Of a DNA stretch of 64,000 nucleotides, positions 8,416-17,121 are shown one piece after another. The stretch spans positions 186,001-250,000 of the forward strand of contig NZ_CP073639.1 of assembly GCF_029962485.1 (NCBI RefSeq), given 5' to 3'. The stretch is from Burkholderia cepacia (GTDB lineage Bacteria > Pseudomonadota > Gammaproteobacteria > Burkholderiales > Burkholderiaceae). Position 1 is the stretch's first letter. Each line of letters starts with the position of its first letter. Both the position numbers and the translations under genes were made by a program. The notes under the pieces are model-generated. The model had not been told where the DNA came from and made no database searches. It was given only the letters and a program-made list of their open reading frames with translations.

Positions 8416-9468
8416 ATGGATCAAGCGGCATTCGTCCCTGTTTTCAAGTTTCGCACCATCGACTATCCCGAGCCGGACCGGTTCCACGTCTGGGTCAAGG
8501 ACATGCTGTGCGACTACCGGCTCGATGACGACGGCGGGCTTGGCCCGTTCGACGCGGAGGCGAGCGGTGCGGCACTCGGCCCGCTGATCCTGTCGGGCCG
8601 GCAATGGCGCTCGCGCGCGCCGACCTATACGGTCCGCCGGACGCCGCGGCGGATCCGGCTCGACGGCCAGGATTCGATCCGCTTCACGCTGCTGCTCGGC
8701 GGGCGGCTCGCGAGTCATACCGGTGGCCCCGAGCTGGTCAAGCGCGCGGGCGACCTGTTCGTCTACGACGTCGCGCAGATCAACGACTGCCGGGTCGACG
8801 CCGGCGACGTGATCAGCCTCGTGGTGCCCAGATACCTGTTGCCGAGCCATGCGGCGCAGGCGCACGGCCAGACGCTGACGAGCGGCGTGGGTCGCCTGGT
8901 CGGCGACCAGATGCTGTCGCTGTTCCGGAACCTGCCGAACCTGCGCACGCACGAGGTGCCGAGCATTGTCCAGTCGATGTTGCTGCTGCTGGCCGCGGCC
9001 GTTGCGCCGACCGCGCAGGCGTTGAACGACGCACGCGGTCCGATCGACCACGCGCTGGTCGACCGGGTCCGGCGCTACATCGACGTGCATCTGCTGGAGC
9101 CCGACCTCACGCCCGAGCGGATCTGCCGCGACATCGGGGTGTCGCGGGCGCGGCTCTATCAGTTGTTCAAGGAGGAAGGCGGCGTGATGCGGCAGATCAC
9201 GCGCCGGCGGTTGCGCCACGCGTACCACGTGCTCGGCGATCCGCAGCGTCGGCACCAGCGCATCGCGGAAATCGCGTGGGCGCACGGCTTCCCCGACGAG
9301 AAGTATTTCCACCGGCTGTTCAAGTCGGAATTCGGTCATACGCCGAAGGAAACGCTCGAGTGCGCGGCCGCACCGGTCTTGCTGCCGGTCGATGCGGCCG
9401 ACGCGCGCTGGGGCGATGGCGGCCGGCTGGCCGGTTGGACGCTACCGTTCGGTGTGCTCACCAACTGA
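8416..9468 (+). CDS. AraC-family transcriptional regulator
   Basis: 350-aa regulator. The first 220 residues form an AraC 'ligand-binding-like' cupin domain (LDGQDSIRFTLLLGG...RAGDLFVYDVAQ), and residues 225-315 hold the two-HTH AraC DNA-binding domain (LTPERICRDIGVSRARLYQLF and the second helix region IAEIAWAHGFPDEKYFHRLFKSEFGHTPKE). The length and layout fit regulators of catabolic or stress genes. It converges on the unknown 471-aa gene, with no obvious target in the immediate neighbourhood. Confidence 0.9.
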   Translation: MDQAAFVPVFKFRTIDYPEPDRFHVWVKDMLCDYRLDDDGGLGPFDAEASGAALGPLILSGRQWRSRAPTYTVRRTPRRIRLDGQDSIRFTLLLGGRLASHTGGPELVKRAGDLFVYDVAQINDCRVDAGDVISLVVPRYLLPSHAAQAHGQTLTSGVGRLVGDQMLSLFRNLPNLRTHEVPSIVQSMLLLLAAAVAPTAQALNDARGPIDHALVDRVRRYIDVHLLEPDLTPERICRDIGVSRARLYQLFKEEGGVMRQITRRRLRHAYHVLGDPQRRHQRIAEIAWAHGFPDEKYFHRLFKSEFGHTPKETLECAAAPVLLPVDAADARWGDGGRLAGWTLPFGVLTN

Positions 9469-9489
9469 GCGGCCGGTGCCGCTCGTCCG

Positions 9490-10905
9490 TCACGCGCACA
9501 CGCTGCTGGCGACGTCCCCGTCATCGGCATCGCCGATCGCGGCACGCAGGTCGTCGATCGCGACCATCAGTTCGCGGACCTGCCGCAACGACGGGTACTG
9601 ATGCAGCACGGCATGCCATTGCGGCAGTGTCAGCAGTGCGTGCCAGATGACGCCGAGCCCGTCCGGGTCGGCATCCGGCTGCTGCTGCGCGAGCGCGCTC
9701 GCGTATTCGAGGCTCGCCTGCGCCGACAGCAATTGCATCCGGCTCGCGGCGCCGAGCAGGCGCGGCGTCGCGTCCGCGGAGGCGTCGCAGCAATAGAGCA
9801 CTTCGCGTTGCAGCGCGGCGTCGTCGGTCGTCAGCGCGCGCAGCGATGCGCCATGCACGCGCACCGTGCCCTGGTGCGTCTCGAACGCATAGACCGTGTC
9901 CGGGTCGGCCTGCGCAAGCAGGTTCAGGCCACGCAGCAGCCGCGGCAAATCGGTGGTCGCGGCATCGGCGGACGCCTTTGCTTCGACGAGGAAGCGGACG
10001 TTCCACGCGGACGTCGCGTCATCGCTTCGTGCGCGTTCGAGCAGGATCGCGTCCCATTCGGTTTTTGCGCGGTCGTGGCGGCCGGGGATCGATGACGGCA
10101 CGCGCATCGACGTGACCACCCGGTAGGTCCGCTCCCCGTCCACCGCATCGAGCCTGCCGGCCAGCGCGTCGAGCGCCTGCGCCGCCAGCGCCTCGACGGC
10201 CGCGCCACGCTGTTGGGAGGCGACGCCCTGCGCGACCGCGATCGTGCTGCCTTCGAGCGGCCCCTGGCGGACCCACAGCGCGCGGTATCGACGGACGTCG
10301 TCGTCCGATGCCAGCACGTCGAGGCGCAACATGCGTTCGAGCGCGGGGCTGTCCTTCAGCTTGACGATGTCCTGCTCGAAAGCGGCGTCGGTCGCCATGT
10401 CGGGCAGGGCGAGCAGTTGCTGCAGCGTCGCATGAAGATCGGCCCACGACGCGGCGGTTGCGGCCGCATGCAGTCGTGCGAGCCCGTCGCGTTGCCACGT
10501 CTGCGCGCTGCGTTCGAGTTTGGCCGGGTGCGCGATCGCGTTGACGGCCGAGTACAGCGCGCGCCGATCCTGTTCGGCGTGTGCGGCCAGCGACGCATAT
10601 TCGCGCACGCTCGGGGCATCGTGCCTCAGCACCGACGCCTGAAAGGACGGATCGCCGGATTGAGGATCCATCGCGTCGCGGATCATCTGCGCGAGTGCAT
10701 CGATGAAGTGCTGCCGCAATGCCGCGCCGGGCGACTGGCCGTCGGTCCGCATCCGGCGCGCTTCCTCGATCACGATCGCAAGGGCGGTGGCCGGATTCGT
10801 GGTGTCGCTCAATGACGACGTGCCGTCGAGCGGCGGCAGCCGGTAACGGCGGGCGACGACGCGCAGGGTTTCGTCGAGCAGGGCGGGAAGCGGTGTCAGT
10901 GACAT
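9490..10905 (-). CDS. Uncharacterised protein with a PD-(D/E)XK-like motif
   Basis: 471-aa soluble protein that I do not recognise. No signal peptide or membrane segment. It is Ala-, Asp- and Arg-rich and mostly helical. Around residues 285-325 it has the pattern EWDAILLE, about 20 residues, then FLVEAKAS followed by a long helix. The D...(V)EAK arrangement matches the core of PD-(D/E)XK nucleases and related inactive folds. No motif of any sugar-phosphate or DAHP synthase is visible. It is monocistronic, convergent with the AraC gene. Confidence 0.65.
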   Translation of the reverse strand: MSLTPLPALLDETLRVVARRYRLPPLDGTSSLSDTTNPATALAIVIEEARRMRTDGQSPGAALRQHFIDALAQMIRDAMDPQSGDPSFQASVLRHDAPSVREYASLAAHAEQDRRALYSAVNAIAHPAKLERSAQTWQRDGLARLHAAATAASWADLHATLQQLLALPDMATDAAFEQDIVKLKDSPALERMLRLDVLASDDDVRRYRALWVRQGPLEGSTIAVAQGVASQQRGAAVEALAAQALDALAGRLDAVDGERTYRVVTSMRVPSSIPGRHDRAKTEWDAILLERARSDDATSAWNVRFLVEAKASADAATTDLPRLLRGLNLLAQADPDTVYAFETHQGTVRVHGASLRALTTDDAALQREVLYCCDASADATPRLLGAASRMQLLSAQASLEYASALAQQQPDADPDGLGVIWHALLTLPQWHAVLHQYPSLRQVRELMVAIDDLRAAIGDADDGDVASSVCA

Positions 10906-11033
10906 GGCGGGTTCGAGCGTAAAGGCAGTTCGCGTGCGCGGCCCTCGGGCCGGAACGCGCGACGATCTGCAACGGTATCACGGCGGGCAACAGGTGCACG
11001 GTGGCGCGGCCCGGCACCCACGCACCCGATCCG

Positions 11034-11795
11034 TCACGCCGTCAATGTCACCGACAGGCTGCCGAGCTCGCCGAAGCGGACCGTCAGCGCATCGCCGAGC
11101 GGCACGTCGATCGCGCCCGCGTACGAACCGGTCGTCACGATCTGCCCGGCGCGCACCGCGTCGCCGCGCGCCGCGAGGAAATTGACGAGCCACACGAGCG
11201 GCTTCAGCGGATCGCCGTCCGGATGGCGGCCGTCGATCGCGCGGTTCAGCGCGCCCTCGAACGAGAGCGCCAGCGTCGCGAGCGGCACGTTCAGCCCGTC
11301 GGGCACGACGGGGCCGACGCACAGCCCCTGGTTGAATTGCCCGTCGGCCAGCAGCTCGAACTTCGACGCGCGCGCCGGCTCCGCATAGCGGCAGCCGAGC
11401 ACTTCGAGCACGATGCGCACTTCGCCGATCGCCGCGCGCACGTCGCTTTCTTCATAAGGTCGCTCGCGCGCGGGCAGGTCGCGATCGAGCACGAAGGCGA
11501 TTTCCGGTTCGATCCGCACGATCGGCCCGCCGACGACGCGGTACGGCGCATCGGCTTCGCGGATCGTCGACGCGAAGATCGGCGCGAGGATCACGCGATC
11601 GGGCGGCGGCAGCGCGCATTTCCATCCGCCGACGGGTTCGCCGAGCAGGTCGGCCACGCGCTGCTGGATCGCGAGTGCGGTCTCGACGTCCTCGGGGCGC
11701 AGCGCATCGGGCAACAGCGGGCCGGGCGAGCCGGCATGGCGGGCGGCGACGAGATGCTGGGCGGCGCCGTCCACGCGTTCGGTAGTCGTTGTCAT
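11034..11795 (-). CDS. 2-keto-4-pentenoate hydratase / FAH-superfamily enzyme
   Basis: 253-aa member of the fumarylacetoacetate hydrolase/MhpD hydratase superfamily, metal-dependent enzymes acting on 2-keto acids. The metal-site pattern is visible in the middle (RIEPEIAFVLDRDL with the Glu-x-Glu pair, then KFELLADGQFNQG), and the C-terminus has TTGSYAGAI. The ATG at 11795 is chosen because upstream extension of the frame to 12017 is low complexity. It is divergent from the sugar ABC operon across a LacI-type operator. Inference: it may process a 2-keto-3-deoxy sugar acid made by that locus instead of an aromatic meta-cleavage product. Confidence 0.8.
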   Translation of the reverse strand: MTTTTERVDGAAQHLVAARHAGSPGPLLPDALRPEDVETALAIQQRVADLLGEPVGGWKCALPPPDRVILAPIFASTIREADAPYRVVGGPIVRIEPEIAFVLDRDLPARERPYEESDVRAAIGEVRIVLEVLGCRYAEPARASKFELLADGQFNQGLCVGPVVPDGLNVPLATLALSFEGALNRAIDGRHPDGDPLKPLVWLVNFLAARGDAVRAGQIVTTGSYAGAIDVPLGDALTVRFGELGSLSVTLTA

Positions 11796-11999
11796 GTCGG
11801 TTGTGCGAGTTGAAAGTGGGGCCGGCAAAAAAGGGCCGGACGAAAGTCGCAGAGTCGATGATAGCGCCTTCGGCACGATGGCCGCTCGATCCGGTCGCGT
11901 CCGGGCGGCTCGCGGCCGCCGCGACAGGCCCTCGGGATATCCCCTAGACGATCGTTTCATGCCGGTGCTTGCACGCCGGGCAGGTTGTGCGACACAATA

Positions 12000-12015
12000 G
12001 GGAAAGCGCTTTCCC
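12000..12015. promoter_or_regulatory. LacI-type operator, copy 1
   Basis: Perfect 16-bp palindrome GGGAAAGCGCTTTCCC, upstream of the ABC sugar-binding-protein gene and downstream of the divergent hydratase start. LacI/GalR proteins bind such even palindromes with a central CG. Two closely related copies occur beside the LacI gene itself at 20351 and 20455, which makes assignment to that regulator strong. Confidence 0.75.
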
Positions 12016-12083
12016 AAATGAATCGAACGACGGGAAACGCGGGCTTCCGGCGCGACGGATCAACAACAACGTGGAGACAGCAG

Positions 12084-13319
12084 ATGTTCAACAGGCTTCG
12101 GACGATAACTTTCGCAGTCCTTTCAGTGCTGGCGGCGCAGGTGTGCGCCGCGCCGGTCACGCTCGACGTGACGGGCTGGAAGGGCGGCGGCGCCGAGCCC
12201 GCCAACATGGCGGCGCTGATCGCAAAGTTCGAGAAGGAAAACCCCGACATCAAGGTCAAGTTCGAATACATGTCGCGCAACGACACGACGACGGTCGTGT
12301 CGTCGCGGCTGCAGGGCGGCAACGGCCCCGACGTGTTGATGGTCGATCGCGAGCTGATGCGGCAATGGCAGGGCGCGCATCAACTGCTGGACCTGAGCGG
12401 CGAGAAGTGGGTGCCGACGATCTGGCGTGGCGTGCGCGCGCACACGCAGATCGGCGGGAAGACCTACATGCTGCCGATGGAACTGGTCGGCATCGGCCTG
12501 TTCGCGAACCTCGACCTGTTCAAGCGCGCGGGCATCGCGACGGTGCCGACCGACGTCGACCAGTTGAAGGCCGCGTGCGGGAAGCTCGCGGCGGCCGGCA
12601 TCACGCCGATGCTGCTGCCCGCGAAGGAAGGCTGGGCGCCCGCGGCGCTCGTGATCGCGTCGGGGCTCGCCGCCGGCGGCGGCGACGCGGATGCGCGCGC
12701 CGAGTCGTTCGTCGGCGCGGGCAGTGCGCGCTTCGCGGCCGATCCGGCGTTCAGGCAATCGATGGCCGCGCTGAAGGTGCTCGCGGACGCGAAGTGCTTC
12801 GTGCCGCGCCTGAACAATGGCGTGAGCGCGTGGAGCACGGGGCTGACCGAGTTCCAGGCCGGCCGCGTCGCGATGATGCCGCAGGGCGCGTGGAATATCG
12901 CGAAGTTCAGCGCGACGAAGGGACTGTCGTTCCAGTTCGCGCCGCTGCCGGCGCTCGTGCCCGGCAACGGGCCCGTCGCGCTCGACATGCTTGGCACCGC
13001 GTGGGCGATCAATGCGGCGTCGCACCAGGCCGACGCCGCGAAGAAATGGCTCGCGTTCTGGGCGCGCTCCGACAACGACCGCCAGTTCCTCGACGCGGAA
13101 GCCGGGTTCAGCCCGTTCGAAGGCGGCACCGACGCGATGCCGCCGCAGGCGCAGCCGTACGCGGCCGCGCAGAAGAACGGGCACGTCGTGCTGTATCCGA
13201 AGGGCGTGTGGACCGGCACGTTGTTCACGGCGATCTGGAATTCGATGTCCGCGTATTTCCTCGACATCGGGCAGGACCCGGCGAAGCTGCTCGCCCGTTG
13301 GGATGCGGCCGCGCGATGA
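12084..13319 (+). CDS. ABC sugar transporter, periplasmic binding protein
   Basis: 411-aa extracellular solute-binding protein family 1. It has a signal peptide (MFNRLRTITFAVLSVLAAQVCA), then the typical fold with TLDVTGWKGGG, ALIAKFEKENPDIKVKFEY, NGPDVLMVD and a C-terminal lobe with WFA-type helices (KKWLAFWARSDNDRQFLD). ATG at 12084 is chosen for the GGAGA ribosome binding site and the signal peptide; the frame extends further upstream across the operator. It is the first gene of the operon with two permeases, the dehydrogenase, dgoD and the ATPase, so the likely ligand is galactose or a related sugar. Confidence 0.9.
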   Translation: MFNRLRTITFAVLSVLAAQVCAAPVTLDVTGWKGGGAEPANMAALIAKFEKENPDIKVKFEYMSRNDTTTVVSSRLQGGNGPDVLMVDRELMRQWQGAHQLLDLSGEKWVPTIWRGVRAHTQIGGKTYMLPMELVGIGLFANLDLFKRAGIATVPTDVDQLKAACGKLAAAGITPMLLPAKEGWAPAALVIASGLAAGGGDADARAESFVGAGSARFAADPAFRQSMAALKVLADAKCFVPRLNNGVSAWSTGLTEFQAGRVAMMPQGAWNIAKFSATKGLSFQFAPLPALVPGNGPVALDMLGTAWAINAASHQADAAKKWLAFWARSDNDRQFLDAEAGFSPFEGGTDAMPPQAQPYAAAQKNGHVVLYPKGVWTGTLFTAIWNSMSAYFLDIGQDPAKLLARWDAAAR

Positions 13320-13389
13320 ACCGCCCGTCCGCTGACATTTCCCGTGCCGCGCGAGGTCGCGCGGCACGGTTCGACGAAGGAGGCGCACG

Positions 13390-14259
13390 ATGAAGCGCAA
13401 CCGGACCTTGCTGTGGTGCGCCGTGCCGGCGCTCGCGCTGTACGCGCTGCTGAGCCTGTATCCGCTGTTCAAGGCCGCGCGGATGAGCCTGACGGATTTC
13501 TCCGGTGTGGGCGACGCGCACTGGATCGGGCTCGCGAACTACGCGGCCGCGTTTCGCGATCCCGCGAGCCTGCATACGCTCGTCGTCACGTTCGCGTATG
13601 CGGCGATCGTCGTGATCGTGCAGAACGGGCTCGGGCTGCTGTTCGCGGCGCTGCTGTTCTCGCTGCCGCGGCTGCGCGGCGCGTTGCGCGTCGGGCTGCT
13701 CGTGCCGAGCATGTTCTCGGCGGTGATCGCCGGGTTCGTGTGGGAGTACCTGTACTCGCCGCTCGGCGGCGGCATCAACGAACTGCTGCATCTCGTGCAT
13801 CTCGACGCGCTGCAACAGGTGTGGCTCGGCGATCCGTCGGTCACGCTGCCGGCCGTCACGGCCGTGCACGTGTGGATGTACGTCGGCTATTCGACGGCGA
13901 TCTTCCTGGCCGGCTACCTGAACATTCCGACGGAGCTGCACGACGCGGCGAAGCTCGACGGCGCGAATGCGTGGGTACGCTTCACGCGCATCGACCTGCC
14001 GCTGCTCGCGCCGGCGTTCACCGTGAACATCACGCTGAGCACGATCGGCACGCTGAAGACCTTCGAGCTGCCGCTCGTGCTGACCAACGGCGGGCCGGAC
14101 GGCGCGACGACCACGCTCGGGCTGCAGATCTTCCACAGCCTGTTCAACGACTACAAGTTCGGCTTCGCGAGTGCGCTGTCGATGATCATGCTCGCGATCG
14201 TCGTGGTGGTTGCCACCACCCAGAACACGATCCTGCGCCGCCGGGAGGACAACCTGTGA
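13390..14259 (+). CDS. ABC sugar transporter permease 1
   Basis: 289-aa inner-membrane permease of the MalF/UgpA type with six membrane segments. The EAA loop that docks on the ATPase is clear (ELHDAAKLDGANAWVRFTRIDLPLL, about residues 180-204). A GAAGGAGG ribosome binding site precedes the ATG. Its stop overlaps the GTG start of permease 2 by 4 bp (GTGA), showing translational coupling and obligate pairing. Confidence 0.93.
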   Translation: MKRNRTLLWCAVPALALYALLSLYPLFKAARMSLTDFSGVGDAHWIGLANYAAAFRDPASLHTLVVTFAYAAIVVIVQNGLGLLFAALLFSLPRLRGALRVGLLVPSMFSAVIAGFVWEYLYSPLGGGINELLHLVHLDALQQVWLGDPSVTLPAVTAVHVWMYVGYSTAIFLAGYLNIPTELHDAAKLDGANAWVRFTRIDLPLLAPAFTVNITLSTIGTLKTFELPLVLTNGGPDGATTTLGLQIFHSLFNDYKFGFASALSMIMLAIVVVVATTQNTILRRREDNL

Positions 14260-15158
14260 ACGTCATCCGTCAACGCTTTCATGCGGACCATCCGTCCGCC
14301 GGTACGTCGGGCGGCGGGCTGCGCGCGGGCACGCTGCTGCGCCGCGTGCCGGGCCTCGCGCGGCTGGTGGCCGCGATCGCGATCGTCGCGATCGTGCTGC
14401 TGCCGACGATCTACATGGTGCTGATGTCGCTGCGCACCGGCGACGACATCATCGCGCGCCCGCTCGGGCTGCCCGATCACGTGTTCTTCGGCAACTACGC
14501 GGCGGTGTTCACGCAGATGAACTACTGGCGCAGCGTCGCGAACACGATCGGCATCACGCTCGCGGTCACGTTCCTCGTCGCGCTGCTTTCGTCGCTCGCG
14601 GCGTATCCGCTGGCGCGCGTGAAGGGCCGGCTGTCGACCGCGGTCTACATCGTGCTGACGCTCGGCCTGACGATCCCGATGTTCGTCAGCCTGACGCCGC
14701 TGTACGTGCTGTTTCGCGACCTGCACCTGCTCAACACGTATCTCGGCGTCGTGCTCGCGTACACCGTGCAGAGCCTGCCGCTCGGCGTGTTCTTCTACAC
14801 GAGCTTCCTGAAGCGCATCCCGCTCGAACTGGAAGAGGCGGCGGTGATGGACGGCTGCAGCCCGCTGCAGGTGTACTGGTACATCGTGCTGCCGCTGCTG
14901 CGTCCGATCACCGGCACGCTCGCGATGTTCGTCACGCTGTCGGTATGGAACGACCTCGTCTATCCGTTGCTGTTCCTCACCGATTCGTCGAAGTTCACGA
15001 TCACGGTCGCGGTGTTCCGCTTCATCGGCACCAACGACATCGATCCGACCAAGCTGTTCCCGGCGGCCGTGATGGGCACGCTGCCGCTGCTCGTGCTGTT
15101 CTTCATTCTCCAGCGCAGGATCGTCGCGGGCATCACGGCCGGCGCGGTCAAGGGGTGA
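14256..15158 (+). CDS. ABC sugar transporter permease 2
   Basis: 300-aa permease of the MalG/UgpE type. GTG start at 14256 is chosen for the GGAGG site 7 bp upstream and the 4-bp overlap with permease 1. The N-terminal 25 residues are cytoplasmic, followed by six membrane segments and the EAA motif LEEAAVMDGCSPLQVYWYIVLP at about residues 190-211. Together with permease 1, the binding protein and the downstream ATPase it completes an importer. Confidence 0.93.
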   Translation: MNVIRQRFHADHPSAGTSGGGLRAGTLLRRVPGLARLVAAIAIVAIVLLPTIYMVLMSLRTGDDIIARPLGLPDHVFFGNYAAVFTQMNYWRSVANTIGITLAVTFLVALLSSLAAYPLARVKGRLSTAVYIVLTLGLTIPMFVSLTPLYVLFRDLHLLNTYLGVVLAYTVQSLPLGVFFYTSFLKRIPLELEEAAVMDGCSPLQVYWYIVLPLLRPITGTLAMFVTLSVWNDLVYPLLFLTDSSKFTITVAVFRFIGTNDIDPTKLFPAAVMGTLPLLVLFFILQRRIVAGITAGAVKG

Positions 15159-15162
15159 CATC

Positions 15163-15948
15163 ATGAATCCATTCGAATCGCTCGACGGCCGCGTGGTCGT
15201 CGTCACCGGCGGCGGCGACGGCATCGGCCTCGGCATCGTCGAAGTCCTCGCGTCGTGCGGCGCGCGGGTTGTCGTCGCGGAGAAGAACGCCGCGCGTGCC
15301 GACGTGGTGCGCGAACGGCTCGACGGGCGCGACGCGCTGTTCGTCGAAACGGACGTCGCGGACCCGGCGAGCGTCGCCGCGCTGTTCGAGCGCGTGGACG
15401 CGCACCACGGCCGACTCGACGGGCTCGTGAACAACGCGGGCATCACGCTGCACGGCCAGTTCGATGCGTTCTCGCTCGACGACTGCGACCGCCTGTACCG
15501 CACCAACCTGCGCGCGATGTTCCAGTGCGCGCAGCTCGCGGCGCCGCGCATCGCGCGCGCCGGCGGCGGCGCGATCGTCAACATCGCGTCGAATCACGCG
15601 GGCGCGAGCGTGCCGGGCTTCGAGATGTACGCTGCGACCAAGGGCGGCATCGTCGCGATGTCACGTGCGATGGCGACGAGCCTCGCGCCGCAGCACATCC
15701 GTGTCAACACGCTGAGCCCCGGTTTCACACTGAACGCGCCGATCGGCGCGGCGCTCGAGCGCGATCCCGCGCTGCTCGACGCGTATCGCGCGCTGCATCC
15801 CGCGCAGCGCATCAACGAGCCGGCCGATATCGGCCGCATCGCCGCGTTCCTGCTGTCGGACGCGGCGATCGGCATCGCCGGCGCGGATCTCGTCGCCGAC
15901 AACGGCATGTCGGCACTGCTGTTCAACCGCACCCGTTCCTCCTCATGA
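15163..15948 (+). CDS. SDR-family sugar dehydrogenase
   Basis: 261-aa classical short-chain dehydrogenase/reductase. Seen: NAD(P)-binding TGGGDGIGLGI near residue 14, NNAG near residue 90, the catalytic Ser in NIASNH and the YxxxK pair in YAATKGG. The C-terminus ends in a short hydrophobic ADNGMSALLF tail. Its 3' end overlaps dgoD (ATGA). In a locus with lactonase, dgoD and dgoK, the simplest role is the first oxidation of D-galactose (or a similar aldose) to its lactone. Other SDR substrates cannot be excluded. Confidence 0.85.
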   Translation: MNPFESLDGRVVVVTGGGDGIGLGIVEVLASCGARVVVAEKNAARADVVRERLDGRDALFVETDVADPASVAALFERVDAHHGRLDGLVNNAGITLHGQFDAFSLDDCDRLYRTNLRAMFQCAQLAAPRIARAGGGAIVNIASNHAGASVPGFEMYAATKGGIVAMSRAMATSLAPQHIRVNTLSPGFTLNAPIGAALERDPALLDAYRALHPAQRINEPADIGRIAAFLLSDAAIGIAGADLVADNGMSALLFNRTRSSS

Positions 15949-17090
15949 AGATCACCGAAATCGAAACATTCGCGGTCGCACCGCGCTGGCAGTTCGTGAA
16001 GGTCAGCACCGACGAGGGCCTCGCCGGCTGGGGCGAGCCGATCGTCGAAGGGCGCGCGGCCACCACGGCCGCCGCCGTGCACGAGCTCGCCGACTACCTG
16101 ATCGGTCGCGACCCGCGCCACATCGAGGACCTGTTCCAGGTCATGTATCGCGGCGGCTTCTATCGCGGCGGCCCGATCCTGACGAGCGCGATCTCGGGCA
16201 TCGAGCAGGCGCTGTGGGACATCAAGGCGCGCGCGCTCGGCGTGCCCGTCTACGACCTGCTCGGCGGCCCCGTGCGCGACAAGGCGCGCGTCTATGCGCA
16301 CGTGAAGGGCGACTCGCCGGAGGAGATGGCCGCGAATGCACGACAGCTCGTCGAGGCCGGCTACACGGCGCTGAAGATGGGCGTCGTCAATGCGACCGAC
16401 TGGATCGAGTCGCCGGCGGCGATCGATCGCGCGGTCGCGCGCTTCGGCACGGTGCGCGACGCGATCGGCAAGGAGGTTGGGCTCGGCATCGACTTCCACG
16501 GCCGTGTGCGCCGGCCGGTGGCGAAGGCGCTTGCAAGGGCGCTCGCGCCGTTCGACCCGATGTTCTACGAGGAATTGCTGCTGCCCGAGCACAACGACGC
16601 GCTGCGCGAAGTCGCGCGCGACTGCGCGGTGCCGCTCGCGACCGGCGAACGGCTGTTCACGCGCTGGCAGTTCAAGGAGTTGCTGCAGGAAGGCGTCGTC
16701 GACATCGTGCAGCCCGACGTGAGCCATACGGGCGGCATCTGGGAGCTGCGCAAGATCGCGGCGATGGCCGAGGCGTATGACGTTGCGGTCGCGCCGCATT
16801 GCCCGCTTGGGCCCCTGACGCTCGCGGCGTCGCTGCAGATCGATTTCTGCACGCCGAACGCGTTCATCCAGGAGCAGTCGACCAATGTGGCCTATCACGA
16901 CGACAACGCGATGTACGCGTACACGCGCGGCATCCCGTTCGCGTTCGACGCGGGCTACGTCGCGCGCCCGGATGCGCCGGGTCTCGGCGTCGAGATCGAC
17001 GAGGAGAAGGTGAGGGAAGCCGCCACCACGGGGCACCGCTGGCGCAACCCGGTGTGGCGCCGCGAGGATGGCTCGGTCGCCGAATGGTAA
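15945..17090 (+). CDS. dgoD: D-galactonate dehydratase
   Basis: 381-aa mandelate racemase/enolase-superfamily enzyme, dehydrating D-galactonate to 2-keto-3-deoxygalactonate. Closely patterned on E. coli DgoD from the first residues (MKITEIETF, GWGEPIVEGRA, FYRGGPIL) to the last (WRNPVWRREDGSVAEW). Metal ligands and catalytic residues are in place: DFHGRV, the EE pair in FYEELLLPE, TGERLF, and the late His in APHCPLGP. The start ATG overlaps the SDR stop by 4 bp. The main difference from E. coli is Leu after the EE pair, where the family usually has Pro. Confidence in the family is high. Confidence 0.92.
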   Translation: MKITEIETFAVAPRWQFVKVSTDEGLAGWGEPIVEGRAATTAAAVHELADYLIGRDPRHIEDLFQVMYRGGFYRGGPILTSAISGIEQALWDIKARALGVPVYDLLGGPVRDKARVYAHVKGDSPEEMAANARQLVEAGYTALKMGVVNATDWIESPAAIDRAVARFGTVRDAIGKEVGLGIDFHGRVRRPVAKALARALAPFDPMFYEELLLPEHNDALREVARDCAVPLATGERLFTRWQFKELLQEGVVDIVQPDVSHTGGIWELRKIAAMAEAYDVAVAPHCPLGPLTLAASLQIDFCTPNAFIQEQSTNVAYHDDNAMYAYTRGIPFAFDAGYVARPDAPGLGVEIDEEKVREAATTGHRWRNPVWRREDGSVAEW

Positions 17091-17121
17091 GCGGCGCGAA
17101 CGGACGAGGAGAAACGCAATC

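Noticed and set aside
9490..10905. Annotation as a DAHP synthase
   Set aside because: No DAHP synthase motif can be found; left as unknown with a nuclease-like motif.
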